NCBI RefSeq assembly: GCF_003206575.1
Contig: NZ_PZJO01000003.1
Location: forward strand, 124,001 to 188,000
Reading direction: 5' to 3'
DNA: 64,000 nucleotides
Source of the DNA: Salinicola endophyticus
GTDB taxonomy: Bacteria; Pseudomonadota; Gammaproteobacteria; Pseudomonadales; Halomonadaceae
In this document: piece after piece, positions 53,796 through 62,404 of the stretch
How the letters are laid out: every line of letters begins with the position of its first letter
Position numbering within the stretch: position 1 is the stretch's first letter
Position numbers and translations under genes: made by a program
Notes under the pieces: model-generated
What the model saw: only the letters and a program-made list of their open reading frames with translations
What the model was told of the DNA's origin: nothing
Databases searched by the model: none

Positions 53796-54509
53796 ATGTT
53801 GACGATCCGACGCAGCGACGAACGCGGCTATGCCGACCACGGCTGGCTCAAGAGCTTCCACTCGTTCTCCTTCGCGGGCTACCACGACCCGCAGTACGTC
53901 CACTTCAGCGTCCTGCGGGTGATCAACGAAGATCGCGTGGCACCGGGGCAGGGCTTCGGCCAGCACGGTCACCGCGACATGGAGATCTTCTCCTACGTCC
54001 TCAGCGGCGAGCTGGCCCATCGCGACACCCTGGGCAACGGCTCCGCGATCGGCCCCGGCCGGGTACAGATCATGACCACCGGCACCGGGGTCGAGCACAG
54101 CGAATTCAACCACTCCGCCAGCGACCCGGTGCACTTCCTGCAGATCTGGCTGTTTCCGCGTGCACGCGATCTCGAACCGCGCTACGCCGAGAAGGATTTC
54201 ACCGCCGCCGACAAGCGCGGCCGGCTGTGCCTGATCCTGTCGCCGGACGGCCGCGACGGCTCGCTCACCCTGCAGCAGGATGCCTGCATCTACGCCGCGC
54301 TGTTCGATGGCGACGAGCGCGCCGAGCTGGCCCTGGGCGCGGATCGTCAGGCCTACGTGCACCTGGTGCGGGGCGCACTGACGATCAACGGCACCCGGCT
54401 GACGGGCGGCGATGCGCTGATGCTGACCGACGAACCGACGGTGACGCTCGCACAGGGCGAGGACGCCGAAGTGCTGGTGTTCGATCTGCCGGTGATCAGT
54501 GCCGCCTGA
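53796..54509 (+). CDS. Pirin family protein (YhhW-like)
   Basis: 237 residues, starting after AGGAGAGACGCC. It is a bicupin. The N-terminal cupin carries the metal ligands: His in FGQHGHRDMEIFSYVL (about 57 and 59) and His/Glu in GTGVEHSEFNHS (about 101 and 103). E. coli YhhW with the same residues shows quercetin dioxygenase activity in vitro; the physiological role is unsettled. RSDERGYADHGWLKSFHSFS is the usual pirin start. It stands alone, preceded by an A/T-rich stretch (about 53690-53740) likely to be its promoter. Confidence 0.93.
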   Translation: MLTIRRSDERGYADHGWLKSFHSFSFAGYHDPQYVHFSVLRVINEDRVAPGQGFGQHGHRDMEIFSYVLSGELAHRDTLGNGSAIGPGRVQIMTTGTGVEHSEFNHSASDPVHFLQIWLFPRARDLEPRYAEKDFTAADKRGRLCLILSPDGRDGSLTLQQDACIYAALFDGDERAELALGADRQAYVHLVRGALTINGTRLTGGDALMLTDEPTVTLAQGEDAEVLVFDLPVISAA

Positions 54510-54603
54510 CGGCAGGCAACCCATGGGACGCGCCGCTCGGGCGCGTCTGTCTCCCCACACGCATTCCCTTCACTAGGCTTTGTCCAACCCCAGGAGTCAC
54601 TCC

Positions 54604-55209
54604 ATGTCTTACCGTAACCTGCGCCAATCCCTGACCCTGACCGCCGCGCTGCTCGCCGGCGCCACCAGTGCCAGCGCCCTGGCCGATAGTGTCACCTACC
54701 AGATGGACCCGATGCACACCAGCGTGGTGGCCTCCTGGAGCCACTTCGGCTTCTCCCACCCCACGGCGAGCTTCTCCGACGTCAAGGGCACGATCCACTT
54801 CGACCGCGATGCGATCGCCGACTCCAGCGTGGAGGTGAGCATCCCGGTCAAGACGGTGGACACCCGCGTGCCGGCGCTGAACCAGGAGTTTCTGGGCGAG
54901 AACTACTTCGATGTTGCGCAGTACCCAGACGCGACCTTCAAGAGCACCCGCATCGAGGCCACCGGCGATGATCACTACGACGTGCATGGCAAGCTGACCA
55001 TCAAGGGCGAGACCCATCCGGTGGTGCTCCACGCCACCCTCAATCAGGTCGGCGAGCACCCCATGGCCAAGGTGCCGGCGCTCGGCTTCGACGCCGAGAC
55101 GACCATTCAGCGCAGCGACTACGGGCTCGACCAGTACGTACCCAACGTCAGCGACGCGATCCACATCCGCATCTCGAGCGAAGCCGAGGCCGGCGGCAGC
55201 GACAGCTGA
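54604..55209 (+). CDS. YceI family periplasmic protein
   Basis: 201 residues from ATG 54604 behind CCAGGAGT. Signal peptide 1-27 (LTLTAALLAGATSASALA). The mature lipocalin-like barrel shows the YceI blocks TYQMDPMHTSVVASWSHFGF, VSIPVKTVDTRVPALN, FLGENYFDVAQYPDATFKST and KLTIKGETHPVVLHATL. Family members bind polyisoprenoids such as ubiquinone precursors and are induced by base or stress in E. coli. It ends at a 36-bp perfect palindrome that probably terminates transcription. Confidence 0.92.
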   Translation: MSYRNLRQSLTLTAALLAGATSASALADSVTYQMDPMHTSVVASWSHFGFSHPTASFSDVKGTIHFDRDAIADSSVEVSIPVKTVDTRVPALNQEFLGENYFDVAQYPDATFKSTRIEATGDDHYDVHGKLTIKGETHPVVLHATLNQVGEHPMAKVPALGFDAETTIQRSDYGLDQYVPNVSDAIHIRISSEAEAGGSDS

Positions 55210-55244
55210 TACGCGCGTCTATCGTGTGCAGGTCACCGAACGCG

Positions 55245-55280
55245 AAAGGCCCCCGAACGCGATCGCGTTCGGGGGCCTTT
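55245..55280. terminator. 36-bp perfect palindrome between yceI and a convergent gene
   Basis: Each strand reads AAAGGCCCCCGAACGCGA followed by its exact complement, with no loop bases. It lies 35 bp after yceI and 31 bp before the end of the convergent gene at 55312. As RNA it would form a very stable hairpin with A/U at its base, acting in both directions. Confidence 0.8.
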
Positions 55281-55311
55281 GTGCAGGTCGGTCAGACGTC
55301 ACACGACCGAC

Positions 55312-55668
55312 CTAGAGAAACTTGAGCAGGCTCTGCAACCGCTCCAGATCCCGTGAATCGCCGACCAGGCGCAGGCGTCCGTCGAACAGACCTTCGCGGA
55401 AAGCGCGCTGGGAGGGCTTGCGCAGGAACTGGGTGGCGCTGTCGGCATCGCGAAAGCGCAATTCGAGATTGAGGTCCACCGGCAGCCCGCTCTGGCTGTC
55501 GACGCGCTCCGGCGTCATCCGGTAGTGGCGCGCGATCGCTCTGTCCTCGGTCGCCACGCCCCAGTCGAAGCGCTTAAGGCGCGTCAGGGCCTCACGAAAT
55601 TCGGGCTTGCGCGCGCGCGTTCGCTTCAGCATCACGCCCAGCCACCACAGCATCAACTTGAGCTTCAT
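55312..55668 (-). CDS. Small conserved-looking protein of unknown function
   Basis: 118 residues from ATG 55668, preceded by GAGGGCGC. I do not recognise the family with confidence. The N-terminus is basic and hydrophobic (MKLKLMLWWLGVMLKRTRAR). The rest is alternating helix and strand (GLPVDLNLELRFRDADSATQ, LFDGRLRLVGDSRDLERLQS), a pattern like small SCP2/sterol-carrier-type domains. No signal peptide or metal motif is seen. It is convergent with yceI and lies upstream of nothing in particular; the HU gene ends 125 bp away on the same strand. Confidence 0.65.
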   Translation of the reverse strand: MKLKLMLWWLGVMLKRTRARKPEFREALTRLKRFDWGVATEDRAIARHYRMTPERVDSQSGLPVDLNLELRFRDADSATQFLRKPSQRAFREGLFDGRLRLVGDSRDLERLQSLLKFL

Positions 55669-55792
55669 GCGCCCTCGCACAGCGTCAGGTCAAAGAAGAA
55701 ATGCCGACCCACCCGCTGCCGGGGGATCGGTCATCGATGGGCCACTCGCCATGAGCGAGCGCCGCCGGGCCTCGAGCCCGTCGCAGCAGCGA

Positions 55793-56068
55793 TTACTTGC
55801 TGACCGCGTCCTTGAGTGCCTTGCCGGGTTTGAACGCCACGGTCTTGCTGGCGGGGATGTTCAGCGGCTTGCCGGTCTGCGGGTTCTTGCCGGTGCGGGC
55901 GGCACGCTCGCGTACGGTGAACGAGCCGAAGCCGATCAGCGTGACGTCGCTGCCCTTGGACACCGTGCCGGTGATCTCGTCGAGAATGACGTTGAGTACC
56001 TGGCTGGCCTTGTCCTTGGAAAGATCCGCACGCTCGGCGATCGCCGCAGCGAGTTCTGGCTTACGCAT
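55793..56068 (-). CDS. hupB: HU family DNA-binding protein
   Basis: 91 residues from ATG 56068, behind AAGGAGGG. RKPELAAAIAERADLSKDKA opens the helical dimerisation part. VTLIGFGSFTVRERAARTGKNP is the HU signature, and PQTGKPLNIPASKTVAFKPG forms the DNA-binding beta arms with their conserved Pro. HU bends and compacts DNA. The length and sequence fit HU-beta rather than IHF, but the exact paralogue is not certain. It has its own promoter region of about 185 bp upstream. Confidence 0.95.
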   Translation of the reverse strand: MRKPELAAAIAERADLSKDKASQVLNVILDEITGTVSKGSDVTLIGFGSFTVRERAARTGKNPQTGKPLNIPASKTVAFKPGKALKDAVSK

Positions 56069-56253
56069 AAAGCCCTCCTTGTTTGGCTCTACTTGGGCGA
56101 GGTCGTCGGTGATTACGCCTCGCAATTCCTAAGCGCTGTTGTTATCGGGGCACACCGCCGGGTAGGCGCACACCCCAGCGCATAATAGGCAGCTCTCGAC
56201 GCGGTTTGTAAAGCCTTACATGAGGATTTGCGGTTCGCGCCCGACCACCGCTG

Positions 56254-57417
56254 CTAGCCTAGCAACGGCGGCGCCGCCCGCGCCAGTTCGACTTTTCGCC
56301 GCACGCAGGCGCCGGTCAGGGCAAATCCGATCAGCCGCCCGGCGGTATCCTCGGCCACGGCACTGAAATCCCCCGCCTCGCCGTCGATGCGCCAGCGCGC
56401 CGGGGTCTCCCGCGGCGGCAGTGCGACGATCGGCAGCAGCGAGGTCTTGACCATCACCGGCCAGGCACCGTAGCCCACCGCCGTCGGCGTGCCGGTGAGC
56501 GTGGCGGCCAGCGCCTTGGCGCTGGCCTGCAGCGGCTGCACGTACATGGCGTTGAGGCCATCGACGCAGGCCACATCGCCGAGCGCATGAATGTGCGGGT
56601 CGCTGGTCTGCAGGTGGCGGTCGGTGAGAATGCCCGCGGCGCTGGTCTGCAGCCCGGCGCCCGCGGCCAGCGCGGTGCGCGGGCGCAGCCCGGTGGCGAC
56701 CAGGACCAGATCGGCGGCGAGGCGCTCGCCGTCGTCGAGGGTCAGCGCCACGCCGCCGTCACTGGCCTCGAGCGCCTGCACCTGACGCTCGAAGTAGCCG
56801 GCGATACCGGCGGCGGCGAACGCCTCGGCCAGTGCCAGCCCCAGTGGCGGCGGCAACAGCCGCGGCAGCGGCGCCGGCTCCGGGGCGATCAACGCCACCC
56901 GATGGCCGCCGGCGTGGAGGTCGTTGGCGAACTCGCAGCCCACCAGCCCGGCGCCGACGATGGCCACCCGGACCGGCTGCCCGGGGTGGCGTTCGAGGGC
57001 GGCGCGAAACCGCCGGTAGTCATCGAGATCATTGACCTGGAAGACCCGCTCGGCGAGCGCCTCGGGGGTCTCGAACGGCTGCCACGGCGCCGCACCGGTG
57101 GCCAACACCAGGCGCTCGTAGGGCAGGCGTTCGGCGCCCAGCCACAGGGTGCGCTGATGCGGATCGATCGCCTCGACCGGGGTGTGGCAGCGCAGGGTCG
57201 CATGGATCGCATCGGCAACGCCGAGGGCGTCGCGCTGCGCCAGCGCCGCGGCGCTCTGGCCCTTGGTGAAGGCGCTCGAGAGCAGCGGCTTGGCATACTC
57301 GTCGCCGCTGTCGGCGGTGATCAGGGTCAACGCGCGGTGGGGGTCGCGGCTGCGTATCGCACGGGCCAGGCCCAGGCCGGCCATGCCGGTGCCGATGATC
57401 GTCAGGGGCGCACTCAT
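56254..57417 (-). CDS. FAD-dependent oxidoreductase (rubredoxin reductase-like)
   Basis: 387 residues from ATG 57417, behind GAGAGGAAGGC. LTIIGTGMAGLGLARAIRSR is the N-terminal FAD site, VRVAIVGAGLVGCEFANDLH the NAD(P)H site (about 145), and DPHIHALGDVACVDGLNAMY (about 270) the second FAD contact. A C-terminal rubredoxin-binding-type domain follows. Rubredoxin and NorV reductases share this layout; no rubredoxin gene is adjacent, so the electron acceptor is unknown. It is divergent from ubiC with about 100 bp between starts. Confidence 0.87.
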   Translation of the reverse strand: MSAPLTIIGTGMAGLGLARAIRSRDPHRALTLITADSGDEYAKPLLSSAFTKGQSAAALAQRDALGVADAIHATLRCHTPVEAIDPHQRTLWLGAERLPYERLVLATGAAPWQPFETPEALAERVFQVNDLDDYRRFRAALERHPGQPVRVAIVGAGLVGCEFANDLHAGGHRVALIAPEPAPLPRLLPPPLGLALAEAFAAAGIAGYFERQVQALEASDGGVALTLDDGERLAADLVLVATGLRPRTALAAGAGLQTSAAGILTDRHLQTSDPHIHALGDVACVDGLNAMYVQPLQASAKALAATLTGTPTAVGYGAWPVMVKTSLLPIVALPPRETPARWRIDGEAGDFSAVAEDTAGRLIGFALTGACVRRKVELARAAPPLLG

Positions 57418-57514
57418 GCCTTCCTCTCGGTCGCGGATTGGGCCCATGATACACTACGCCGCCCCAGGGCCGCCGCGCCCGGGCCCTCGCGGCCAGTCCT
57501 GTTCGGAGTCGTGT

Positions 57515-58084
57515 GTGTCCTTATCTTCCCCCCCTCGCTCGCCCAGCAGCCGACTCGCCATGGGCAGCTGGCAGCGCACCCCGACGCTGCGACGCTGGAG
57601 CCCGGCCGCCGCCTGGCGCCCGGCGATGGACCCCCGCTGGTGGCGCTGGGTCGCCTCGACCGATTCTCTTACCGCGCGCCTGATCGCCGCCTCACCGCAA
57701 CCCTTTCGCGTACGCCTGCTCGAGCAGGGCATCGGCGTGCCCCGGCGCGACGAGGCCCAGGCGCTGGGGCTGGCGCCGGGCCGCGTGGCCTGGATCCGCG
57801 AGGTGCTGCTGATGAGCGGCGAGCGCCCCTGGGTCGCGGCGCGCTCGGTGGCGCCGCTGACCCGCAGCGGCTGTCGCAGCCTGCGCGCCCTGGGCGAGCG
57901 CTCGCTGGGCAGTTGGCTGTTCGCCCAGCCGGATCTCGAACGCGGGCCGATCGAGCTGAGCGCGGATCACCAAGGCGTCTGGCTGCGCCGTTCGCGCTTT
58001 CGCCACGGCCGCATTCAGCTGCTGGTGCAGGAGCGCTTCCTGGGGCAGATGGCCGCCGATCTGGAGCTGCCGCCGGGGACGTGA
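57515..58084 (+). CDS. ubiC: Chorismate lyase
   Basis: 189 residues from GTG 57515, with GGAG 6 bases upstream; an ATG at 57560 would remove 15 residues. It removes pyruvate from chorismate to give 4-hydroxybenzoate, the first step of ubiquinone synthesis. The Arg of VAWIREVLL (about 101) and the Glu of LLVQERFLG (about 176) match catalytic Arg76 and Glu155 of E. coli UbiC, and SLGSWLFAQPDLERGPIELS is a conserved block. E. coli UbiC has 165 residues; the excess lies at the N-terminus. ubiA does not follow. Confidence 0.9.
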   Translation: MSLSSPPRSPSSRLAMGSWQRTPTLRRWSPAAAWRPAMDPRWWRWVASTDSLTARLIAASPQPFRVRLLEQGIGVPRRDEAQALGLAPGRVAWIREVLLMSGERPWVAARSVAPLTRSGCRSLRALGERSLGSWLFAQPDLERGPIELSADHQGVWLRRSRFRHGRIQLLVQERFLGQMAADLELPPGT

Positions 58085-58121
58085 GCCCGGCTTTCGGACT
58101 GTGTGAGCCCCCGCTTCCCGC

Positions 58122-59306
58122 CTACAATCGCCCGGCGAGGGCCGCCTCGAAGATGCCGCGATAGGCTGCGGCGTCGAAGGCGATCGGATTGCCGCCGGCG
58201 GAGGGGTCCTCCACCGCCATTTGCCCGACCCGCTCGGCGCGACTGTCGTCGATCCCCAGTTCGCTCAGCGCATGGGGGATACCCAGGCGTTCGCGCAGCG
58301 CCAGCACCCAGTCGATCACCGCAGCGACACCCGGCTGCGGCAGATCGAGATAGCGCGCCAGGCGCACCATCGGCTCGCCGATCGCGCGGGTGTTGGCGCG
58401 CAGCACATAGGGCATCAGCACCGCGTTGAGCAGGCCGTGGTGGGCATCGAACAGCGCCCCCAGCGGGTGCGCCAGGGCGTGCATCGCCCCCAGCCCGCGC
58501 TGGAACGCGGTCGCCCCCATCATCGACGCCACAAGCATGTCGGTGCGCGCGGCGAGATCATCGCCGTGCAGGTAGGCCCGCGGCAGCGCATCGCGGATGC
58601 GCCGCATGCCCTCCACCGCGATGCCTTCGGCCTGGGGGTGGTAACCGGGAGCGCACCACGCCTCGAGACAGTGGGAGAGCGCGTCCATGCCGGTGGCGGC
58701 GGTGAGTGCCGGCGGCAGTTCGCGGGTCAGCAGCGGGTCGAGGATCACCGCGCCGGGCAGCATACGCGGATGGAAGATGATGCGCTTGACCTGGACCTCG
58801 GCGTCGGTGATCACCGCGGCGCGCCCGACCTCCGAGCCGGTGCCGGCGGTGGTCGGCACCGCCACCACCGGCAGCACGGCGTCGGCATCCGCCTGGCGCC
58901 AGTTATCGCCGCGATCCTCCAGCGCCCACAGCGACAGCGACTCGGGCTGGCGCGCCATCAGCGCCACCGCCTTGGCCGCGTCCAGCCCCGAGCCGCCGCC
59001 GAAGGCGATCACGCCGTCGTGGTCACCGGCGCGGAAAGCGGCCACGCCGGCTGCGACGTTGGCCCCGGTGGGGTTGCCCTGAATCTGACTGAACACGTCG
59101 ACCGCCAGCCCCGCCTCCCGGCAGCGCGCGAGCGCTTGCTCGACCATCGGCAGCGCCGCCAGCCCAGGGTCGGTGATCAACAGCGGCGCGCGCATGCCCA
59201 GCGCCCGGCAGGCCGCGGGCAGCTCCTCGGCCCGCCCGGCGCCGATCCGGATGGGTGTGGGGTAGTTCCAGTCGGCGCGGTAGCGTGCAAGATCGAAGTC
59301 ACTCAT
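58122..59306 (-). CDS. Iron-containing alcohol dehydrogenase
   Basis: 394 residues. VIAFGGGSGLDAAKAVALMA (about 92) is the NAD-binding turn of group III dehydrogenases. VVAVPTTAGTGSEVGRAAVI follows, and metal ligands lie in TGMDALSHCLEAWCAPGY and GAMHALAHPLGALFDAHHGL. It oxidises a small alcohol with NAD. It is the last gene of a minus-strand block after an aldehyde dehydrogenase (31-bp gap), a glutamine-synthetase-like ligase and an ethanolamine permease. In that setting its likely substrate is the hydroxyl of an amino alcohol or its gamma-glutamyl derivative; this is inference. Confidence 0.93.
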   Translation of the reverse strand: MSDFDLARYRADWNYPTPIRIGAGRAEELPAACRALGMRAPLLITDPGLAALPMVEQALARCREAGLAVDVFSQIQGNPTGANVAAGVAAFRAGDHDGVIAFGGGSGLDAAKAVALMARQPESLSLWALEDRGDNWRQADADAVLPVVAVPTTAGTGSEVGRAAVITDAEVQVKRIIFHPRMLPGAVILDPLLTRELPPALTAATGMDALSHCLEAWCAPGYHPQAEGIAVEGMRRIRDALPRAYLHGDDLAARTDMLVASMMGATAFQRGLGAMHALAHPLGALFDAHHGLLNAVLMPYVLRANTRAIGEPMVRLARYLDLPQPGVAAVIDWVLALRERLGIPHALSELGIDDSRAERVGQMAVEDPSAGGNPIAFDAAAYRGIFEAALAGRL

Positions 59307-59337
59307 GGCGGGTCTCCTGTCTGGCGGTCGGCGTGGA

Positions 59338-60723
59338 TCAGGCGTGCTTCAGGTGGAAGGACTTCGGCCGTGTCAGCGTCTCGTAACCGATCCGCGACAG
59401 CGAGCAGCCGCGCCCGGACTGCTTGACCCCGGTCCAGGCCAGCTCCGGGTCGAGATAGTCGCAGCGATTGGTGAAGACGGTGCCCGCCTCGAGACGCGCG
59501 GCAAGCGCCTCGCCCACGGCGAGATCGCGGGTGAACACGGCGGCCGTGAGACCGAACTCGCTGTCGTTCATCAGCGCCACCGCCTCGTCGTCATCGGCCA
59601 CCGTCATGATGCCCACCACCGGGCCGAAGCTCTCCTCGCGCATCACCGCCATGTCGTGGGTCACCTCGGTCAGCACCTGCGGCGCCAGATAGGCGCTGCC
59701 CGGCACCGACAGCGGATAGTCGCCGGGGTCGATCCATGCCTTGGCGCCGGCGGCGACCGCGGCCTCGATCTGGCCGCGCACGAAGTCCGCCGCCGCCGGA
59801 CGTACCAGCGGCCCCAGCGTGGTCTGCGGGTCGGAGGGGTTGCCGAGCCGGAGCTTGCGCACCCAGGCCACCGCCCGCTCGACGAAGGCCTCGGCGATGT
59901 CGCGGTGGACATAGATGCGCTCGATGCCGCAGCAGCTCTGCCCCGAGTTGAAGAAAGCGCCATCCATCACTGCCGGCACGGCGGCGTCGAGATCGACGTC
60001 GGCGCGGATATAGGCCGGGTCCTTGCCACCCAGTTCGAGCCCGGTGGCGATGAAGCGTCCCGCCGCGTTGCGCTCGACCATGGCTCCGCCCGCCACCGAG
60101 CCGGTGAAGGAGACATGGGCGATACGCGCATCGCGGATCAGCGCCTCGGTATCGGCATGGGCCAGATGCAGGAACTGGAACACCCCCGCCGGCAGACCGG
60201 CGTCGGCGAACGCCTCGAACAGCCGCTCGGCACATAGCGGCGTCTGCGCCGAGTGCTTGAGGATCACCGTATTGCCGGCCATGATCGCCGGCACCACGGC
60301 ATTGACGGCGGTCATGAAGGGGAAGTTCCAGGGCGCCACGATCAGCGACACGCCCAGCGGCTCGCGGGTGATATAGCGGGTGAAGCCGGGCTTGTCGGCC
60401 AGCCGGATCGGCGCCAGCGCCGACTCGGCGAGGGCGATCATGCCGCGTGCGCGCTCCTCGAAACCGCCGATTTCGCCCCCCGCGGCGGCGATCGGCCGCC
60501 CCATCTGCCAGGTCAGCTCCTCGGCCAGCCGATCACGCCGCGCGACGAAGGCATCGACCATCGCCGTGCACAGTCGCGCCCGCTCGGCCAGCGGCGTCTC
60601 GCGCCACGCCCGCTGCGCCGCCACGGCGTCGGCGACGCAGGCCTCGATCTGCGCCGGCTCGGCCAGCTCGCGTTCGACATAGACCCCGCCATCCACGGGG
60701 GAAATCGTGTGTTGTCGTGCCAT
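59338..60723 (-). CDS. NAD-dependent aldehyde dehydrogenase
   Basis: 461 residues from ATG 60723; an upstream extension would run into the MITE. GVSLIVAPWNFPFMTAVNAV holds the conserved Asn region. SFTGSVAGGAMVERNAAGRF is the cofactor loop, LELGGKDPAYI the general base Glu, and FNSGQSCCGIERIYV the catalytic Cys. EESFGPVVGIM and the C-terminal block TGVKQSGRGCSLSRIGYE are present. It oxidises an aldehyde to the acid, presumably the product of the neighbouring alcohol dehydrogenase. A 212-bp MITE separates it from the ligase gene upstream. Confidence 0.94.
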   Translation of the reverse strand: MARQHTISPVDGGVYVERELAEPAQIEACVADAVAAQRAWRETPLAERARLCTAMVDAFVARRDRLAEELTWQMGRPIAAAGGEIGGFEERARGMIALAESALAPIRLADKPGFTRYITREPLGVSLIVAPWNFPFMTAVNAVVPAIMAGNTVILKHSAQTPLCAERLFEAFADAGLPAGVFQFLHLAHADTEALIRDARIAHVSFTGSVAGGAMVERNAAGRFIATGLELGGKDPAYIRADVDLDAAVPAVMDGAFFNSGQSCCGIERIYVHRDIAEAFVERAVAWVRKLRLGNPSDPQTTLGPLVRPAAADFVRGQIEAAVAAGAKAWIDPGDYPLSVPGSAYLAPQVLTEVTHDMAVMREESFGPVVGIMTVADDDEAVALMNDSEFGLTAAVFTRDLAVGEALAARLEAGTVFTNRCDYLDPELAWTGVKQSGRGCSLSRIGYETLTRPKSFHLKHA

Positions 60724-60772
60724 GCGCTGCTCCCACCCAGAAAGTGTCGTTATCCCGGCCATGCACCGGGGC

Positions 60773-60776
60773 TTAG
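60773..60776. repeat. Left target-site duplication of the MITE (TTAG)
   Basis: TTAG directly left of the element; the right copy is 60989-60992, overlapping the ligase stop codon. The matching pair supports true transposition. Confidence 0.7.
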
Positions 60777-60988
60777 GGAAGCACTGCATAAATGCCTGGC
60801 GCGGGTGAATCGCTGCGTTGCGCGGTGCTCGAAGACTCGCCTAACCCCATGTCATGTCTCGCATGACGCGTTGCCTTCGGCAACTTGCCCTGACGGGCCG
60901 CCCTACGGGCGTTCTCTACGCGTTGCTTCGAGTCTGTGCTCCGTGCGCCTTGCGCTTCATCCCGCTCGCCGATTGATTCAGCGCTTCC
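60777..60988. mobile_element. 212-bp MITE with TTAG target duplication
   Basis: The ends are inverted repeats: GGAAGCACTGCATAAAT at 60777 and GGAAGCGCTGAATCAAT read inward from 60988 (14 of 17 match). TTAG flanks both sides (60773-60776 and 60989-60992), the YTAR type of 4-bp target duplication common for IS5-type elements. It holds hairpins such as GTTGCC/GGCAAC and GCCC/GGGC, but no complete gene. The right TTAG supplies the TAA stop codon of the ligase gene, so the element sits exactly at the gene end. Confidence 0.8.
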
Positions 60989-62368
60989 TTAGATGATTTC
61001 GAAGTAACGCGCCAACTCCCAATCGGTGATATGGCGACGGAACTGGCGCTCCTCCCACTCGCGGGTGGCGGCGAAGTGCTCGACGAAGGCATCACCGAAC
61101 AGCTCACGGGCGGCATCCGAGCCGCGCAGGCGGCTGGCGGCATCCCACAGCGTGCGCGGCAGTGCCAGCGACGCCGGATGCTCGCGTTCGTACGCATTGC
61201 CGGTGACCGGCGCATCCGGTTCGAGCCCCTGCTCGATGCCGTAGAGCCCAGAGCCGATCGCGGCGGCCAGTGCCAGATAGGGGTTGGCATCGGCACTGCC
61301 GAGGCGATACTCGACCCGCTGGGAATGCGCCGAGCCGGGGATCACGCGCAGCGCACAGGTGCGGTTCTCGACGCCCCAGGTGGCATCGGTGGGGGCCCAG
61401 AAACCGGGGATCAGCCGGGTGTAGCTATTGATCGTGGGGGCGAACATCGCCAGCAGCTCCGGCATCAGACGCTGCTGGCCGGCGACGAAGTGACGCTGGA
61501 TCTGGCTCATGCCGTGGGGCGCGTCGGCATCGTAGAAGGCCGAACGGCCATCGTCATGATGGCGCAGCGAGAGATGGATATGCCCGCTCTGGCCGGGGTA
61601 GTCCGGCGACCACTTGGCCATGAAGGTCGCCATCAGCCCGCGCCGCTGTGCCCACACCTTGGTGAAGGTCTTGAACAGCGCCCCCTTGTCGCCGGCGGCC
61701 AGGGCATCGTCGACGCCGATCGCCGCCTCGAGCACCCCGGGGCCGGTCTCGGTGTGCAGCCCCTCGATGGGGAAGTCCATCGCCTCCGCCAGCGCCAGCA
61801 GATCGTGGTAGAGCTCGCCGTGGACCGAGCTGCGCAGCATCGAGTAGCCCATCATGTCCGGGGTCAGCGGCTTGAGCTGGCGAAAGCCCTTCTCACGGAT
61901 CGACTCGGGGGTCTCCTGGAACAGGAAGAACTCGTACTCCAGCGAGCCGAAGACATCGAAGCCCAGCGCCGCGGCGCGGGCGAGCACGCGCCTGAGCAGA
62001 CCGCGCGGGCAGAGCTGGCCGGCCTCGCCCTCGAACTCGGCCAGGAACAGCAGCATGTCGCCCTCGAACGGCACCTCGCGGCAGCTCTCGGGGATGATCC
62101 GCAGTGGCGCATCCGGATAGCCGGTATGCCAGCCGGTGAAGGCGACGTTGTCGTAGAGCTCGTCCTTGCTGTCCCAGCCCAGCACCACGTCGCAGAAGGC
62201 AAACCCCTTCTCCAGGGCGGCGAAGAACTTGTCCCGCTGCATGTACTTGCCGCGCATCACCCCATCGATGTCGAACATGCCGACCTTGACGTGGCTCAGC
62301 CCGCGCGCCTCGACGAGTTCGCGCGCCTGGGCGGCGGTACGCACGGTTCTGGCTTGGTGATCACTCAT
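60989..62368 (-). CDS. Glutamine synthetase-family gamma-glutamyl-amine ligase
   Basis: 459 residues. VKVGMFDIDGVMRGKYMQRD is the N-terminal grasp region, and FGSLEYEFFLF, HTETGPGVLEAAIG and SGHIHLSLRHHDDG carry metal and ATP ligands. TWGVENRTCALRVIPG and EYRLGSADANPYLALAAAIG end the active site. The set resembles the PuuA/IpuC/GlnA3-4 branch, which joins glutamate to amines, rather than true GlnA. Its place beside an ethanolamine permease and alcohol and aldehyde dehydrogenases suggests ethanolamine or a similar amine as substrate. The stop codon lies in the target duplication of the MITE. Confidence 0.88.
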   Translation of the reverse strand: MSDHQARTVRTAAQARELVEARGLSHVKVGMFDIDGVMRGKYMQRDKFFAALEKGFAFCDVVLGWDSKDELYDNVAFTGWHTGYPDAPLRIIPESCREVPFEGDMLLFLAEFEGEAGQLCPRGLLRRVLARAAALGFDVFGSLEYEFFLFQETPESIREKGFRQLKPLTPDMMGYSMLRSSVHGELYHDLLALAEAMDFPIEGLHTETGPGVLEAAIGVDDALAAGDKGALFKTFTKVWAQRRGLMATFMAKWSPDYPGQSGHIHLSLRHHDDGRSAFYDADAPHGMSQIQRHFVAGQQRLMPELLAMFAPTINSYTRLIPGFWAPTDATWGVENRTCALRVIPGSAHSQRVEYRLGSADANPYLALAAAIGSGLYGIEQGLEPDAPVTGNAYEREHPASLALPRTLWDAASRLRGSDAARELFGDAFVEHFAATREWEERQFRRHITDWELARYFEII

Positions 62369-62404
62369 GGCCGTTCCTCGCTCACGCTGTCAGGGGGATC
62401 GGGG

